From: CADDZO01 sp035294145
Lineage (GTDB): Bacteria; Chloroflexota; Dormibacteria; Dormibacterales; Dormibacteraceae
Assembly: GCA_035294145.1 (NCBI GenBank)
Contig: DATGLL010000217.1
Span: 1 to 24,095 of the forward strand
Length of the DNA stretch: 24,095 nucleotides
Direction: 5' to 3'
Under the pieces are notes generated by a model, which worked only from the letters and a program-made list of their open reading frames with translations, did not search any database and was not told the DNA's origin. This document shows positions 1 through 6,870 of the stretch, in pieces. The position numbers and the translations under genes were made by a program. Every line of letters begins with the position of its first letter. Positions within the stretch are counted from its first letter, which is position 1.

Positions 1-96
1 TCGCCGGGCCGGGACGGGGAGCTTGCCCGACTGGAACCAGCGGTAGGCGGTCACGGGGTGGATGCCTTGCTCGCGCTCCCACTGCTTCAAGTTCAT
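1..96 (-). CDS. IS607-family serine recombinase (TnpA), N-terminal fragment cut by window edge
   Basis: Reading leftward from an ATG at 94-96, 32 codons stay open to the window edge. The product begins MNLKQWEREQGIHPVTAYRW and continues with FQSGKLPVPARR. This matches the MerR-like helix-turn-helix that opens IS607-type serine recombinases: an LxxWAxxxGVHPxTAYRWFxxGxLPVPARR pattern, with the recognition helix around residues 13-21. In known family members the catalytic serine resolvase domain follows; here it lies outside the window. The gene is too short for a standard ORF scan. It is in the same orientation as truA and starts 27 nt after the truA stop, so it could be read through from the ribosomal operon. 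The family call rests on motif memory. A stand-alone MerR-type excisionase-like regulator is the main alternative. Confidence 0.8.
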   Translation of the reverse strand, partial: MNLKQWEREQGIHPVTAYRWFQSGKLPVPARR

Positions 97-109
97 GGAA
101 GTGGATTGT

Positions 110-137
110 AGTGTATGGGCGCGTCAGCTGTTGTTAA
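110..137 (-). promoter_or_regulatory. possible promoter of the IS607-type gene, inside the truA 3' end
   Basis: On the minus strand TTAACA (137-132) and TACACT (115-110) are separated by 16 nt, which resembles a sigma70-type -35/-10 pair. Transcription would start near 103, only a few bases before the ATG at 96. The -35 box lies in the last codons of truA. A second -10-like hexamer, TACAAT, lies at 110-105. There is no convincing Shine-Dalgarno before the ATG, so a leaderless or nearly leaderless mRNA is possible. Confidence 0.3.
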
Positions 138-939
138 CCCCTTGCTCGCCCAGCAGCCCTTCGCCGTAGAACACCGCGACCAAGGTGAGGCCGGAGGCAG
201 GTGCAGCTCTGGGGGCGAGCCGACGATCACGTGCAGCCAGGATCTCGCCCACCCAGGTCGGCGGCCGCCGCCCCCGCCCGACCTCGGCTAGCGCCCCGGC
301 GATGCTTCGCACCTGGCCGCGCAGGAATCCCTCAGCGCACAGATGGAGGTCCACGAATCGCCCCTCCCGAACGACACGCGCTTCGCGCACGGTTCGCACT
401 CGATCACCGGGCGGCTCGGAGGCGGAGCAGAACGTGGTCCAGTCGTGCCGGCCGACCAGACAGCCAGCGGCCTCGGCCATCGCTGCCACGTCCACCTGCC
501 CCCGCAGATGCCAGCAGCGCCCTCGGTCCAGGGCAGGGCGTGCCGGCCGATCCAGGTACCGGTACCGATAGTGACGCCAACGCGCCGAGTACCTGGCGTG
601 GAACCCAGGCCCCACCTCGTCGACCGCGAGGATCACCACGTCCGGTGGCAGCCGTGCGTTCAGCGCCGCTCGCAACCGCTCCGGGGCGAGACGGCCAGTG
701 TAGGAGAAGTTCGCCACCTGGCCCTCGGCATGGGCACCGGCATCCGTCCGTCCCGCAGCGTATAGCCGCGGCTCCTCGCCGAGGAGCTCACGGATCGCTC
801 GCCGCAGCTCACCTTCGACGGTTCGACGCCCGATCTGCAGCTGCCAACCTGAGAAGGCAGCCCCGTCGTACTCGATCAACAGACGAAGGTTGCGCAGGCG
901 ACGCCTCCACCGGCGGTGATCGTGCCCTGCTGCCCCCAT
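124..939 (-). CDS. truA: tRNA pseudouridine(38-40) synthase TruA
   Basis: The 271-residue protein isomerises uridines 38-40 in the anticodon stem-loop of tRNAs, acting in the cytosol. The catalytic motif AAGRTDAGAHAEGQ is present, with the nucleophile Asp66. The N-terminal LLIEYDGAAFSGWQ (20-33) and C-terminal GFLRGQVRSIAGALAEVGRG segments are also typical of the family. The ATG at 939 is the only good upstream start but lacks a strong Shine-Dalgarno, so a start a few codons later is possible. It is the last gene of the long operon, 82 nt after rpsI. A weak hairpin at 998-1014 lies in that gap. In many genomes truA sits between rplQ and rplM; here it follows rpsI. The tail after the usual LTLVAVFY ending is about 12 residues (GEGLLGEQGVNNS) and abuts the IS607-type gene. 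Confidence 0.93.
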   Translation of the reverse strand: MGAAGHDHRRWRRRLRNLRLLIEYDGAAFSGWQLQIGRRTVEGELRRAIRELLGEEPRLYAAGRTDAGAHAEGQVANFSYTGRLAPERLRAALNARLPPDVVILAVDEVGPGFHARYSARWRHYRYRYLDRPARPALDRGRCWHLRGQVDVAAMAEAAGCLVGRHDWTTFCSASEPPGDRVRTVREARVVREGRFVDLHLCAEGFLRGQVRSIAGALAEVGRGRRPPTWVGEILAARDRRLAPRAAPASGLTLVAVFYGEGLLGEQGVNNS

Positions 940-1021
940 CCCGGCCCGCCGCCCTGGGGTTGGCCGCGAACGACCGCCCCGACCTCCAGCAAGGCGGCCG
1001 CACCCACCGTGCGGAACCAGG

Positions 1022-1441
1022 TCAGCGCTTGGTGTACTGAGGAGCTTTACGGGCGCGCTTCAGGCCGTACTTCTTGCGCTCCTTCATGCGCGCATCCCGG
1101 GTCAGCAGGCCAGCCCGCTTCAGCACTGGGCGCAGCTCCGGATCGTGCCGGATCAAGGCTCGAGCGAGGCCCTGGGCGATCGCGCCTGCCTGGCCGGTCA
1201 CGCCCCCACCCTCGACCTTCACGCTGACGTCGAAACGTCGTAGGCCGTCCACCAGCCTGAGGGGCTGACGCACCACATTCTCCAGGCGACGCACGCCAAA
1301 GTAATGCAGCGGGCTCCGATCGTTGATCACATACCGTCCCTCACCGGGGACGAGACGGACACGGGCGATGGCCGTCTTCCGTCGACCGACCGCCCGGTAC
1401 ACCTGCAGTGGCTGCTCCTGCTCCTCAGCCAATCTGGACAT
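1022..1441 (-). CDS. rpsI: 30S ribosomal protein S9
   Basis: The product has 139 residues. S9 sits in the head of the small subunit, and its C-terminal tail reaches the P-site tRNA anticodon loop. The start MSRLAEEQEQPLQVYRAVGR leads into the S9 core GRRKTAIARVRLVPGEG, and the protein ends in KAPQYTKR, equivalent to the usual QYSKR tail. The ATG at 1441 lies inside the end of rplM, overlapping it by 17 nt, with a GAGAAGGGGG purine run just before it. That overlap fits the near-universal L13-S9 translational pairing. A longer reading of the same frame, up to 1675, would lie wholly inside rplM and is rejected. The first 15 residues form a short acidic extension. Confidence 0.96.
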   Translation of the reverse strand: MSRLAEEQEQPLQVYRAVGRRKTAIARVRLVPGEGRYVINDRSPLHYFGVRRLENVVRQPLRLVDGLRRFDVSVKVEGGGVTGQAGAIAQGLARALIRHDPELRPVLKRAGLLTRDARMKERKKYGLKRARKAPQYTKR

Positions 1442-1892
1442 CCCCCTTCTCATTGAAGGTGATCCGGGTCGGGCGCTGTGCCTGGTGGTGGTGATCGGGC
1501 CCCGCGTAGACACGGAGTCGGCGCAGCATGTCACGTCCCAGCCGGTTCTTCTGCAGCATCCCACGGACGGCGTGGTAGATGGGGAAGGTCGGATCAAGAT
1601 CCTGTTGCTGCCGCAGGGTCCGACTGCGAAGTCCGCCCGGATAGCCCGAGTACCGGGTGTACACCTTATCATCAAGCTTGCGGCCAGTCACCAGCACACG
1701 CTCGGCATTGACCACGATCACATGATCGCCCGTGTTGAGGTGAGGCGTGTAGATCGGCTTGTGCTTGCCTCTGAGGATCTTGGCAACGTTGCTCGCGAGC
1801 CGACCCAGGGGGAGCCCCGTAGCGTCGACCACGTACCACTCGCTCCTCAGATCCTCCTTCCTGGCCGTCCAGGTCCTCGACTTCGCCACCAT
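1425..1892 (-). CDS. rplM: 50S ribosomal protein L13
   Basis: The product has 155 residues and is an early-assembly large-subunit protein that binds 23S rRNA. Family signatures are WYVVDATGLPLGRLAS (about 19-34), the HLNTGDHVIVVNAERV block, KVYTRYSGYPGG and the AVRGMLQKNRLGRDMLRRLRVYAG segment. Length is slightly above the usual 142-150. The ATG at 1892 shares one base with the rplQ stop (TGATG), which points to coupled translation. The 3' end overlaps rpsI by 17 nt. The C-terminal RITFNEKGDVQIG extends a little beyond the common core. Confidence 0.96.
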   Translation of the reverse strand: MVAKSRTWTARKEDLRSEWYVVDATGLPLGRLASNVAKILRGKHKPIYTPHLNTGDHVIVVNAERVLVTGRKLDDKVYTRYSGYPGGLRSRTLRQQQDLDPTFPIYHAVRGMLQKNRLGRDMLRRLRVYAGPDHHHQAQRPTRITFNEKGDVQIG

Positions 1893-2245
1893 CAGCTCAC
1901 CAGCTCGACCACAACCATCGGCGCGGCATCGCCGAGCCGAGGGCCCATGCGGATGATTCGTGTATAGCCACCCGGCCGCTCACGGAGCTTGGGCATCACG
2001 GTTCGGAACAGCCGGTCAGCCACCTCGGGATTCGAGATCTCCCGCGCGACCCGCCGGCGGGCCGTGACGTCATCTGCCTTGGCCTCGGTGATCAGGCGTT
2101 CAACCCGTCGCCGTAGCTCCTTGGCCCGGGCCTCCGTCGTGGTGACCCGTCCGTGCTCCAACAAGGCCGTGCAGAGGTTTCGCAACAGCGCTTTTCGAGC
2201 GTCGGTGTCGCGGTTGAAGTGGCGGCCGCTCTTGAGGTGCCTCAT
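1892..2245 (-). CDS. rplQ: 50S ribosomal protein L17
   Basis: The product has 117 residues. L17 binds 23S rRNA near the nascent-chain exit. The start MRHLKSGRHFNRDTDARKAL and the LLEHGRVTTTEARAKELRRRVERLI helix are diagnostic of the family, as is the RPGGYTRIIRMGPRLGDAAPMVVVELV ending. Length matches the short bacterial form. It lies 15 nt downstream of rpoA, the usual alpha-operon order, and shares its TGA with the start of rplM. The ATG at 2245 is the natural start. Confidence 0.96.
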   Translation of the reverse strand: MRHLKSGRHFNRDTDARKALLRNLCTALLEHGRVTTTEARAKELRRRVERLITEAKADDVTARRRVAREISNPEVADRLFRTVMPKLRERPGGYTRIIRMGPRLGDAAPMVVVELVS

Positions 2246-2260
2246 CGTTGGTTCGTCGTC

Positions 2261-3226
2261 CTACCGGAAGAGCGTCTCCATCTGATCCGGCTCCACGAAT
2301 CCCCTCTCAACCAACTTTTCCTTGATTTCATCGAGGGACTTGCGGCCGAAGTTACGGAGGCTCAGCAGCTCATCTTCCTTCTTCGTCAGAAGCTGGCCAA
2401 CGGTGGTGATGTCGTTGGCCTTCAAGCAGTTGAAGGCCCGCACCGACAGATCCAGCTCCTCAATCGGGATCTGGTCGAGTCGATTGGCGCCGAGCGGCTG
2501 CAGCCCATGCCCCTCCTCCTCCTCCCGGATGCTGTCCCCGAACCTGACGAACAGCTCCAGGTGCTGGGTGAAGAGCATGGCTGCACTGCTCACGGCCTCC
2601 TCAGGCGTGATCGTGCCATCGGTCCACACTTCCAGGTTGAGGCGATCATAGTCGGTCGCCTGCCCAACGCGCGTCTTCTCGACCAGGAAGTTGGCCTTCA
2701 CCACGGGGGAGAACACAGCGTCGATCGGGATGACCCCGATCGGCTGCCCCTCACGCTTGTTCCTCTCCGCTGGCACGTACCCCTTGCCACGCTCAGCCGT
2801 CAGCTCCATCCGGAGGTGGCCCTTGTCGGCAATGGTGCAGATGTAGAGGTCAGGGTTGACGATCTCCACGTCCGCCGGGGTCTGGATATCGGCCGCACGG
2901 ACCTCCGCAGGCCCCTTCGCATCCAACGTAAGGGTGACCGGATCCTCCGTGAAGCTCTTCAGGCGGAGCTGCTTCAAGTTGAGGATGATCTCGGTCACGT
3001 CCTCCTTGACGTGAGCAATGGACGTGAACTCGTGAGCCACTCCTTCGATCTGGATCGACGTGACCGCGGCTCCCCACAGGGAGCTGAGGAGCACCCGTCG
3101 CAAGGTGTTGCCGAGCGTCGTCCCGAAGCCCGGCTCAAGTGGCTCGATCTCGAACTTTCCGTAGGTCTCATCGCCGGCGATCTTCCGGACCGCCGGGTTC
3201 ACGACCAGCCTAGTGTCAATCGCCAA
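2261..3226 (-). CDS. rpoA: DNA-directed RNA polymerase alpha subunit
   Basis: The 321-residue alpha subunit dimerises to seed RNA polymerase assembly, and its C-terminal domain contacts UP elements and activators. The N-terminal domain (about 1-235) contains FEIEPLEPGFGTTLGNTLRR, LLSSLWGAAVTSIQIEGV and the GYVPAERNK loop. A linker rich in Glu leads to the C-terminal helix-hairpin-helix domain (about 255-310), with PIEELDLSVRAFNCLK and LLSLRNFGRKSLDEIKEKL. The start is TTG at 3226, preceded by AGGAGG with 10 nt spacing; no ATG is available near the conserved N-terminus. It sits 24 nt after rpsD and before rplQ, the standard alpha-operon position. Confidence 0.97.
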   Translation of the reverse strand: MAIDTRLVVNPAVRKIAGDETYGKFEIEPLEPGFGTTLGNTLRRVLLSSLWGAAVTSIQIEGVAHEFTSIAHVKEDVTEIILNLKQLRLKSFTEDPVTLTLDAKGPAEVRAADIQTPADVEIVNPDLYICTIADKGHLRMELTAERGKGYVPAERNKREGQPIGVIPIDAVFSPVVKANFLVEKTRVGQATDYDRLNLEVWTDGTITPEEAVSSAAMLFTQHLELFVRFGDSIREEEEGHGLQPLGANRLDQIPIEELDLSVRAFNCLKANDITTVGQLLTKKEDELLSLRNFGRKSLDEIKEKLVERGFVEPDQMETLFR

Positions 3227-3250
3227 GGGACCGCAACCTCCTGGGGATCC

Positions 3251-3877
3251 TCATCGACGGGAGTAGAACTCCACGATCAGCTGTTCTTCGACCCCCGATT
3301 CCATCTCATCTCGCTCCGGCAGGGCGAGTACTCTGCCAGAGCGCTCGGCCTCGTTGAGGGCGAGCCAGGAGGGAACGGTACGCACCCGGGACGCATCCAG
3401 CGCCGCCGAGATCACCGGGCTCGCCGGCTCTCGAACTCGAATCTCGTCACCCGGCTTGACCTGGAAGGCAGGGATGTTAACCGTCCGGCCGTTGACCGTG
3501 AAATGTCGATGCGACACCAGCTGCCGTGCCTGCTTGCGGGAGGCAGCCAGACCCAAGCGGTAGACCACGTTGTCCAGGCGGAGCTCGAGATGCCGGAGCA
3601 GGTTGAGGCCGGTCACCCCCGGCTCCCGCTCAGCCAGCTCGAAGTAATTGCGAAATTGCTTCTCAAGCAGGCCATAGGTCCGGCGTGCCTTCTGCTTCGC
3701 CCTCAGCTGCAGGCCATAGTCGGAGGTCTTGCGACGGCGTGCCTGCCCGTGCTGACCAGGTGGAACTGCACGCCGCTCGATCGCGCACTTGGGCGTGTAG
3801 CAGCGCTCCCCCTTCAAGAAGAGCTTGGCGCCCTCTCGACGACAGAAACGACAAACCGGACCGTGGTAGTTAGCCAA
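3251..3877 (-). CDS. rpsD: 30S ribosomal protein S4, zinc-binding type
   Basis: The product has 208 residues. S4 nucleates 30S assembly on the 16S 5' domain and helps maintain decoding accuracy. Cys9, Cys12, Cys26 and Cys31 form the zinc site of the C+ form of S4. The S4 RNA-binding fold follows, with LELRLDNVVYRLGLAASRKQ and RQLVSHRHFTVNGRTVNIP. The start is TTG at 3877; an AAGGAG lies 12 nt upstream, slightly farther than ideal. A 101-bp spacer (3878-3978) separates it from rpsK; I see no gene or clear signal in that spacer. In several bacteria S4 is the translational repressor of the alpha operon, but I see no pseudoknot here that would let me claim that. Confidence 0.96.
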   Translation of the reverse strand: MANYHGPVCRFCRREGAKLFLKGERCYTPKCAIERRAVPPGQHGQARRRKTSDYGLQLRAKQKARRTYGLLEKQFRNYFELAEREPGVTGLNLLRHLELRLDNVVYRLGLAASRKQARQLVSHRHFTVNGRTVNIPAFQVKPGDEIRVREPASPVISAALDASRVRTVPSWLALNEAERSGRVLALPERDEMESGVEEQLIVEFYSRR

Positions 3878-3978
3878 CGCTCAGTTGAACTCCTTGTTAC
3901 CCATTCCTCATTCCCGTACCTACCGGCCAGCGGGACGGACCCCCAGACTCGACCTCGCCCAGAGCTGCCTTCCCCTCC

Positions 3979-4377
3979 TCACACACGCCGTCGCTTGGGC
4001 GGGCGGCAGCCGTTGTGGGGGATGGGCGTCACGTCTGTGATAGCCGTGACCTCCAGCCCCGCCGCCTGCAGGGCCCGGATGGCCGCCTCCCGGCCTGCCC
4101 CCGGCCCCTTGACGAACACCTCGATCGACCGCATGCCGTGCTCCATCGCCCGACGGGCAGCAGCCTCAGCCGTGACCTGCGCCGCATAGGGGGTGGACTT
4201 CCGACTGCCCTTGAACCCTTGAGATCCAGCCGAGCCCCAGGTGATGACGTTGCCCTGCAGGTCGCTGATCGAGATGATCGTGTTGTTGAACGTGCTCTGG
4301 ATGTGCGCCTGGCCGACGGCCACGTTCTTGCGTTCCCGGCGCCGGGTCCGGACGTTCTTTCGCTTCTGCTTCCCCAT
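3979..4377 (-). CDS. rpsK: 30S ribosomal protein S11
   Basis: The product has 132 residues. S11 lies on the 30S platform by the mRNA exit and E site. The central ISDLQGNVITWGSAGSQGFKGSRKSTPYAA region and the C-terminal ITDVTPIPHNGCRPPKRRRV tail are family hallmarks. A basic start (MGKQKRKNVRTRRRERKNV) precedes the core. The ATG at 4377 gives a normal length. The 153-bp gap upstream (4378-4530) to rpsM is unusually wide for this operon. It holds a small hairpin at 4428-4441 (CGGGC AACA GCCCG on the plus strand) and no gene that I can recognise. Confidence 0.96.
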   Translation of the reverse strand: MGKQKRKNVRTRRRERKNVAVGQAHIQSTFNNTIISISDLQGNVITWGSAGSQGFKGSRKSTPYAAQVTAEAAARRAMEHGMRSIEVFVKGPGAGREAAIRALQAAGLEVTAITDVTPIPHNGCRPPKRRRV

Positions 4378-4530
4378 GCGCGTCTCCTACATGCCCTCGA
4401 CCACCGACGACCAGCCACGAGAGAGGCCGGGCAACAGCCCGAGGGCGCCCCCGACAACCGAGTGACCGGACCGCAGCCCTAGGCGACCAACAGAGGTCGG
4501 GCCCACCTCGGCGACGCTGATCAGCACCGC

Positions 4531-4923
4531 TTACTTGCCTCGCTTCTTGCGGCCGGCCACGGGACGTCGTGGGCCCCGGCGGGCGCGAGCGTTGGTCCTG
4601 GTCCGCTGCCCGCGCACCGGCAGGCCACGACGGTGCCGCAGCCCACGGTAGCACCCGATCTCCTGCAGCCGCTTGATGTTCATGGCCACCTCACGGCGCA
4701 GGTCACCCTCGATCAAGATCTCCTTATCGGCAGCCAGCCGGTCGATCAGCTGGCGCAGGCGGGTCAACTCCTCATCGCCCAGGTCCTTGACCCTGGTGTC
4801 GGGGTTCAGGTTGGCCATGCGCACCAGTCGCTCGGACGTGGTTCGCCCAATGCCGTGGATATAGGTCAGGGCGATCACGACCCGCTTGTCGTTGGGGACG
4901 TCAACCCCGGCGATGCGCGCCAT
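4531..4923 (-). CDS. rpsM: 30S ribosomal protein S13
   Basis: The product has 130 residues. S13 is at the top of the 30S head, bridges to the 50S subunit, and its C-terminal tail reaches the P-site tRNA. It opens MARIAGVDVPNDKRVVIALT and contains the helix-two-turn-helix YIHGIGRTTSERLV. It ends with the basic stretch around CYRGLRHRRGLPVRGQRTRT and NARARRGPRRPVAGRKK. Length is slightly above the usual 118-126 because of a short lysine and arginine tail. It starts 4 nt after the rpmJ stop, the expected neighbour. Confidence 0.96.
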   Translation of the reverse strand: MARIAGVDVPNDKRVVIALTYIHGIGRTTSERLVRMANLNPDTRVKDLGDEELTRLRQLIDRLAADKEILIEGDLRREVAMNIKRLQEIGCYRGLRHRRGLPVRGQRTRTNARARRGPRRPVAGRKKRGK

Positions 4924-4927
4924 GGCC

Positions 4928-5041
4928 CTACCCTTGCCTCTGCTTGTGCTTGGGATTGGCGCAGATCACGCGCACCACGCCCTCGCGCCGAATCACCTTG
5001 CACTTCGGACACATCCTCTTGACCGATGGACGAACCTTCAT
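4928..5041 (-). CDS. rpmJ: 50S ribosomal protein L36, zinc-binding type
   Basis: The 37-residue protein has the canonical length of L36. It starts MKVRPSVKRMCPKCKVIRRE and carries the zinc ligands Cys11, Cys14, Cys27 and His32 (CPKC, then CANPKH). L36 is a small, late-binding protein of the large subunit. The ATG at 5041 has GGAAG eight bases upstream. An in-frame ATG six codons earlier (MTEATK) is possible but would add residues the family lacks. It lies 4 nt before rpsM. The usual upstream partner infA is missing; see the 5042-5286 spacer. Confidence 0.95.
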   Translation of the reverse strand: MKVRPSVKRMCPKCKVIRREGVVRVICANPKHKQRQG

Positions 5042-5286
5042 CTTCGTAGCTTCCGTCATCCTTCCTCGCGAACGGCCGCGCTCCTCAGCCTGGCATCGCC
5101 CCCGCTGACCGGGCGACGCAGCAGTTGAGCAGCACTGCCGGCGAGGGTCCTGCCTACCCGTCCTCACCCGACAGCAGACCCTGCTCCAGGCACCCCGAGC
5201 GACCCTTGGACGGGCACAAGCAGCCGCGATACGTGCGGCAATTCTACAACAAGCGCACGCGGCTTCTCCCGCTCCGGGCCTCCGGG
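5042..5286 (-). other. 245-bp spacer between map and rpmJ; no infA; possible internal promoter
   Basis: This gap is large enough for infA (about 72 codons) but no frame encodes an IF-1-like product. A -10-like TAGAAT lies on the minus strand at 5246-5241. No good -35 hexamer stands 16-18 nt upstream (GGAGAA or similar), so a promoter is only a weak proposal. If used, it would give the rpmJ-rpsM-rpsK-rpsD-rpoA block its own start, with a leader of roughly 190 nt. I see no terminator in the gap. Confidence 0.35.
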
Positions 5287-6063
5287 TCAGACGGCCGCTC
5301 GCATGCGCATTGAGCCGGTCGAGCTGGTCAGCACCCGGGGGCCATGCCGAGTGACCGCGACCGTGTGCTCGAAGTAGGCTGACAAGGAGCCGTCCGAGGT
5401 ACAGACGGTCCAGCCATCGGGCTTGATGTAGACCTCTGGCCCTCCTTGGTTGATCATCGGCTCGATGGCCAAGGTCATACCCGGCCTCAGCTCCGGGCCG
5501 GTCCCCGGCTCACCGAAGTTGGGGAGCTGTGGCTCCTCGTGCATATGTCGCCCGATGCCGTGCCCGACGAACTGACGGATCACAGAGTACCCGTGGCGCT
5601 CCGCATGCCGCTGGATGGCCGCCGAGATGTCATAGAGCCGGTTGCCAGGTCGGGCCTGCTCGATGCCGAGGGCCAGGCACTCCTCCGTCACACGGACCAG
5701 GCGCTCTGCCTCCGGGCTGACCGAGCCCACGGGGACCGTGCACCCCATGTCGGCCCAGAAGCCGTCAAGCACCAGCCCCAGGTCCAGGCTCACGATGTCA
5801 CCTTCCTGGATCCTTCGCCGGCCCGGGATCCCGTGCACGGCCTCGTCGTTGATGGAAACGCAGATGGAATTGGGGAATCCCTGGTAGCCGAGGAAGCCGG
5901 GACGCGCACCAGCGGCCCGGATCCGACGCTCGGCCAAGCGATCCAGCTCGATCGTCCGCACCCCCGGCCGACAGGCTTCGCGTAGCTCCTCGACGACGGA
6001 CTCGAGGATCTGGCCCGCCCGGGCCATCATCTCGATCTCATGGTCGGTCTTCAGGTTGATCAC
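5287..6063 (-). CDS. map: methionine aminopeptidase, type I
   Basis: The 258-residue cytosolic metalloenzyme removes the initiator methionine from new proteins. All five dinuclear-metal ligands are visible in the pita-bread fold: Asp94 and Asp105 (SLDLGLVLDGFWADMGC), His168 (GHGIGRHMHEEP), Glu201 (LAIEPMIN) and Glu232 (FEHTVAV). There is no N-terminal zinc-finger extension, so it is the short type Ia form. The start is GTG at 6063, overlapping the adk stop as GTGA, with GGAG five bases upstream. The longer upstream reading of this frame lies inside adk and is not coding. The last dozen residues (LTSSTGSMRMRAAV) extend past the core. Confidence 0.96.
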   Translation of the reverse strand: MINLKTDHEIEMMARAGQILESVVEELREACRPGVRTIELDRLAERRIRAAGARPGFLGYQGFPNSICVSINDEAVHGIPGRRRIQEGDIVSLDLGLVLDGFWADMGCTVPVGSVSPEAERLVRVTEECLALGIEQARPGNRLYDISAAIQRHAERHGYSVIRQFVGHGIGRHMHEEPQLPNFGEPGTGPELRPGMTLAIEPMINQGGPEVYIKPDGWTVCTSDGSLSAYFEHTVAVTRHGPRVLTSSTGSMRMRAAV

Positions 6064-6746
6064 CTCTGCTCCCCCGCCATGCACCGAGCCGCGATCGCGG
6101 CCAGGAGGCGCTCGTGCACCTCCTCGATCGAGCCGGTGCCATCGACATCGCTGACCACGTCCTGCTCCCGATAGTGTTCCAGCACCGGCAACGTCTGCTC
6201 CAGGTAGACCGTGATCCGATGTCGTGCCGTCTCCGGTCGGTCGTCCTCGCGCTGGACCAAGGCGGTACCGTCCACGTCGCAGACAGAGTCCGCTCGGGGA
6301 GCTGCGAGCTCGACGTGATAGGTGCGGCCACACGACGGGCAGGTCAGACGTCCGGCGAGACGCCGCACCAGCATACTCTCCGGGACCCGCAGGAAGAGCA
6401 CATGATCCATACGCCGACCGAGCTCGGCGAGCATTCGATCGAGCTCATGGGCCTGGGCCACCGTGCGGGGGAAGCCATCCAACAGGACCCCATGCTGGCA
6501 GTCCGGCTGCTCGAGGCGTTGCCGGAAGAGCTCCAACATGATCGTGTCGGGGACCAGTTCACCCCGATCCATATAAGCTTTCGCCCGGTGGCCGAGCTCG
6601 GTCCCGGACCGGACTTCATTCCGCAACAGGTCCCCGGTCGCCACCTGGGGGATCCCAAAGCGCTGAACGAGCAAGCTGGCCTGGGTACCCTTGCCGCTGC
6701 CCGGGGGCCCGAACAGCGTGAGTACGAGCGGATGCGCGCCTTTGAC
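6060..6746 (-). CDS. adk: adenylate kinase, zinc-LID type, apparent GTC start
   Basis: This enzyme interconverts ATP plus AMP with two ADP in the cytosol. The P-loop GPPGSGKGTQ (about 13-22), the AMP site ATGDLLRNEV and LLDGFPRTVAQA are intact. The LID carries Cys136, Cys139, Cys156 and Asp159 (CPSC, then CDVD), the Cys3-Asp zinc site known from Gram-positive enzymes. The frame is open back to a TAG at about 6758, but contains no ATG, GTG or TTG upstream of the P-loop. The first canonical start (TTG, about 6674) would delete the P-loop. An AAGGAGG sits six bases before a GTC at 6746-6744, which I take as the start, giving 228 residues. A single-base variant of GTG is the simple alternative. 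A 7-bp hairpin (6788-6806) lies in the 124-bp gap after secY. The stop overlaps map as GTGA. Confidence 0.88.
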   Translation of the reverse strand, partial: VKGAHPLVLTLFGPPGSGKGTQASLLVQRFGIPQVATGDLLRNEVRSGTELGHRAKAYMDRGELVPDTIMLELFRQRLEQPDCQHGVLLDGFPRTVAQAHELDRMLAELGRRMDHVLFLRVPESMLVRRLAGRLTCPSCGRTYHVELAAPRADSVCDVDGTALVQREDDRPETARHRITVYLEQTLPVLEHYREQDVVSDVDGTGSIEEVHERLLAAIAARCMAGEQR

Positions 6747-6870
6747 TCTGCCCCTCCTTTCCTAACCACACCACCTCGGCGACCTCGGGCGGCTGATCAA
6801 GCCACCGCCCGATGATCGCGAGCCGATGACCACCATCCCGACCACGATCAGCTCAGCGACCGCGCCGGGC

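Noticed and set aside
998..1014. Hairpin after rpsI as a terminator
   Set aside because: Six-base stem with GC-rich sequence and no T-tract after it; it cannot be called a terminator before truA.
2153..4189. 678-codon open frame on the plus strand
   Set aside because: It is antisense to rplQ, rpoA, rpsD and rpsK, whose products are certain. Its product has no family motif; long antisense frames are expected in GC-rich genes.
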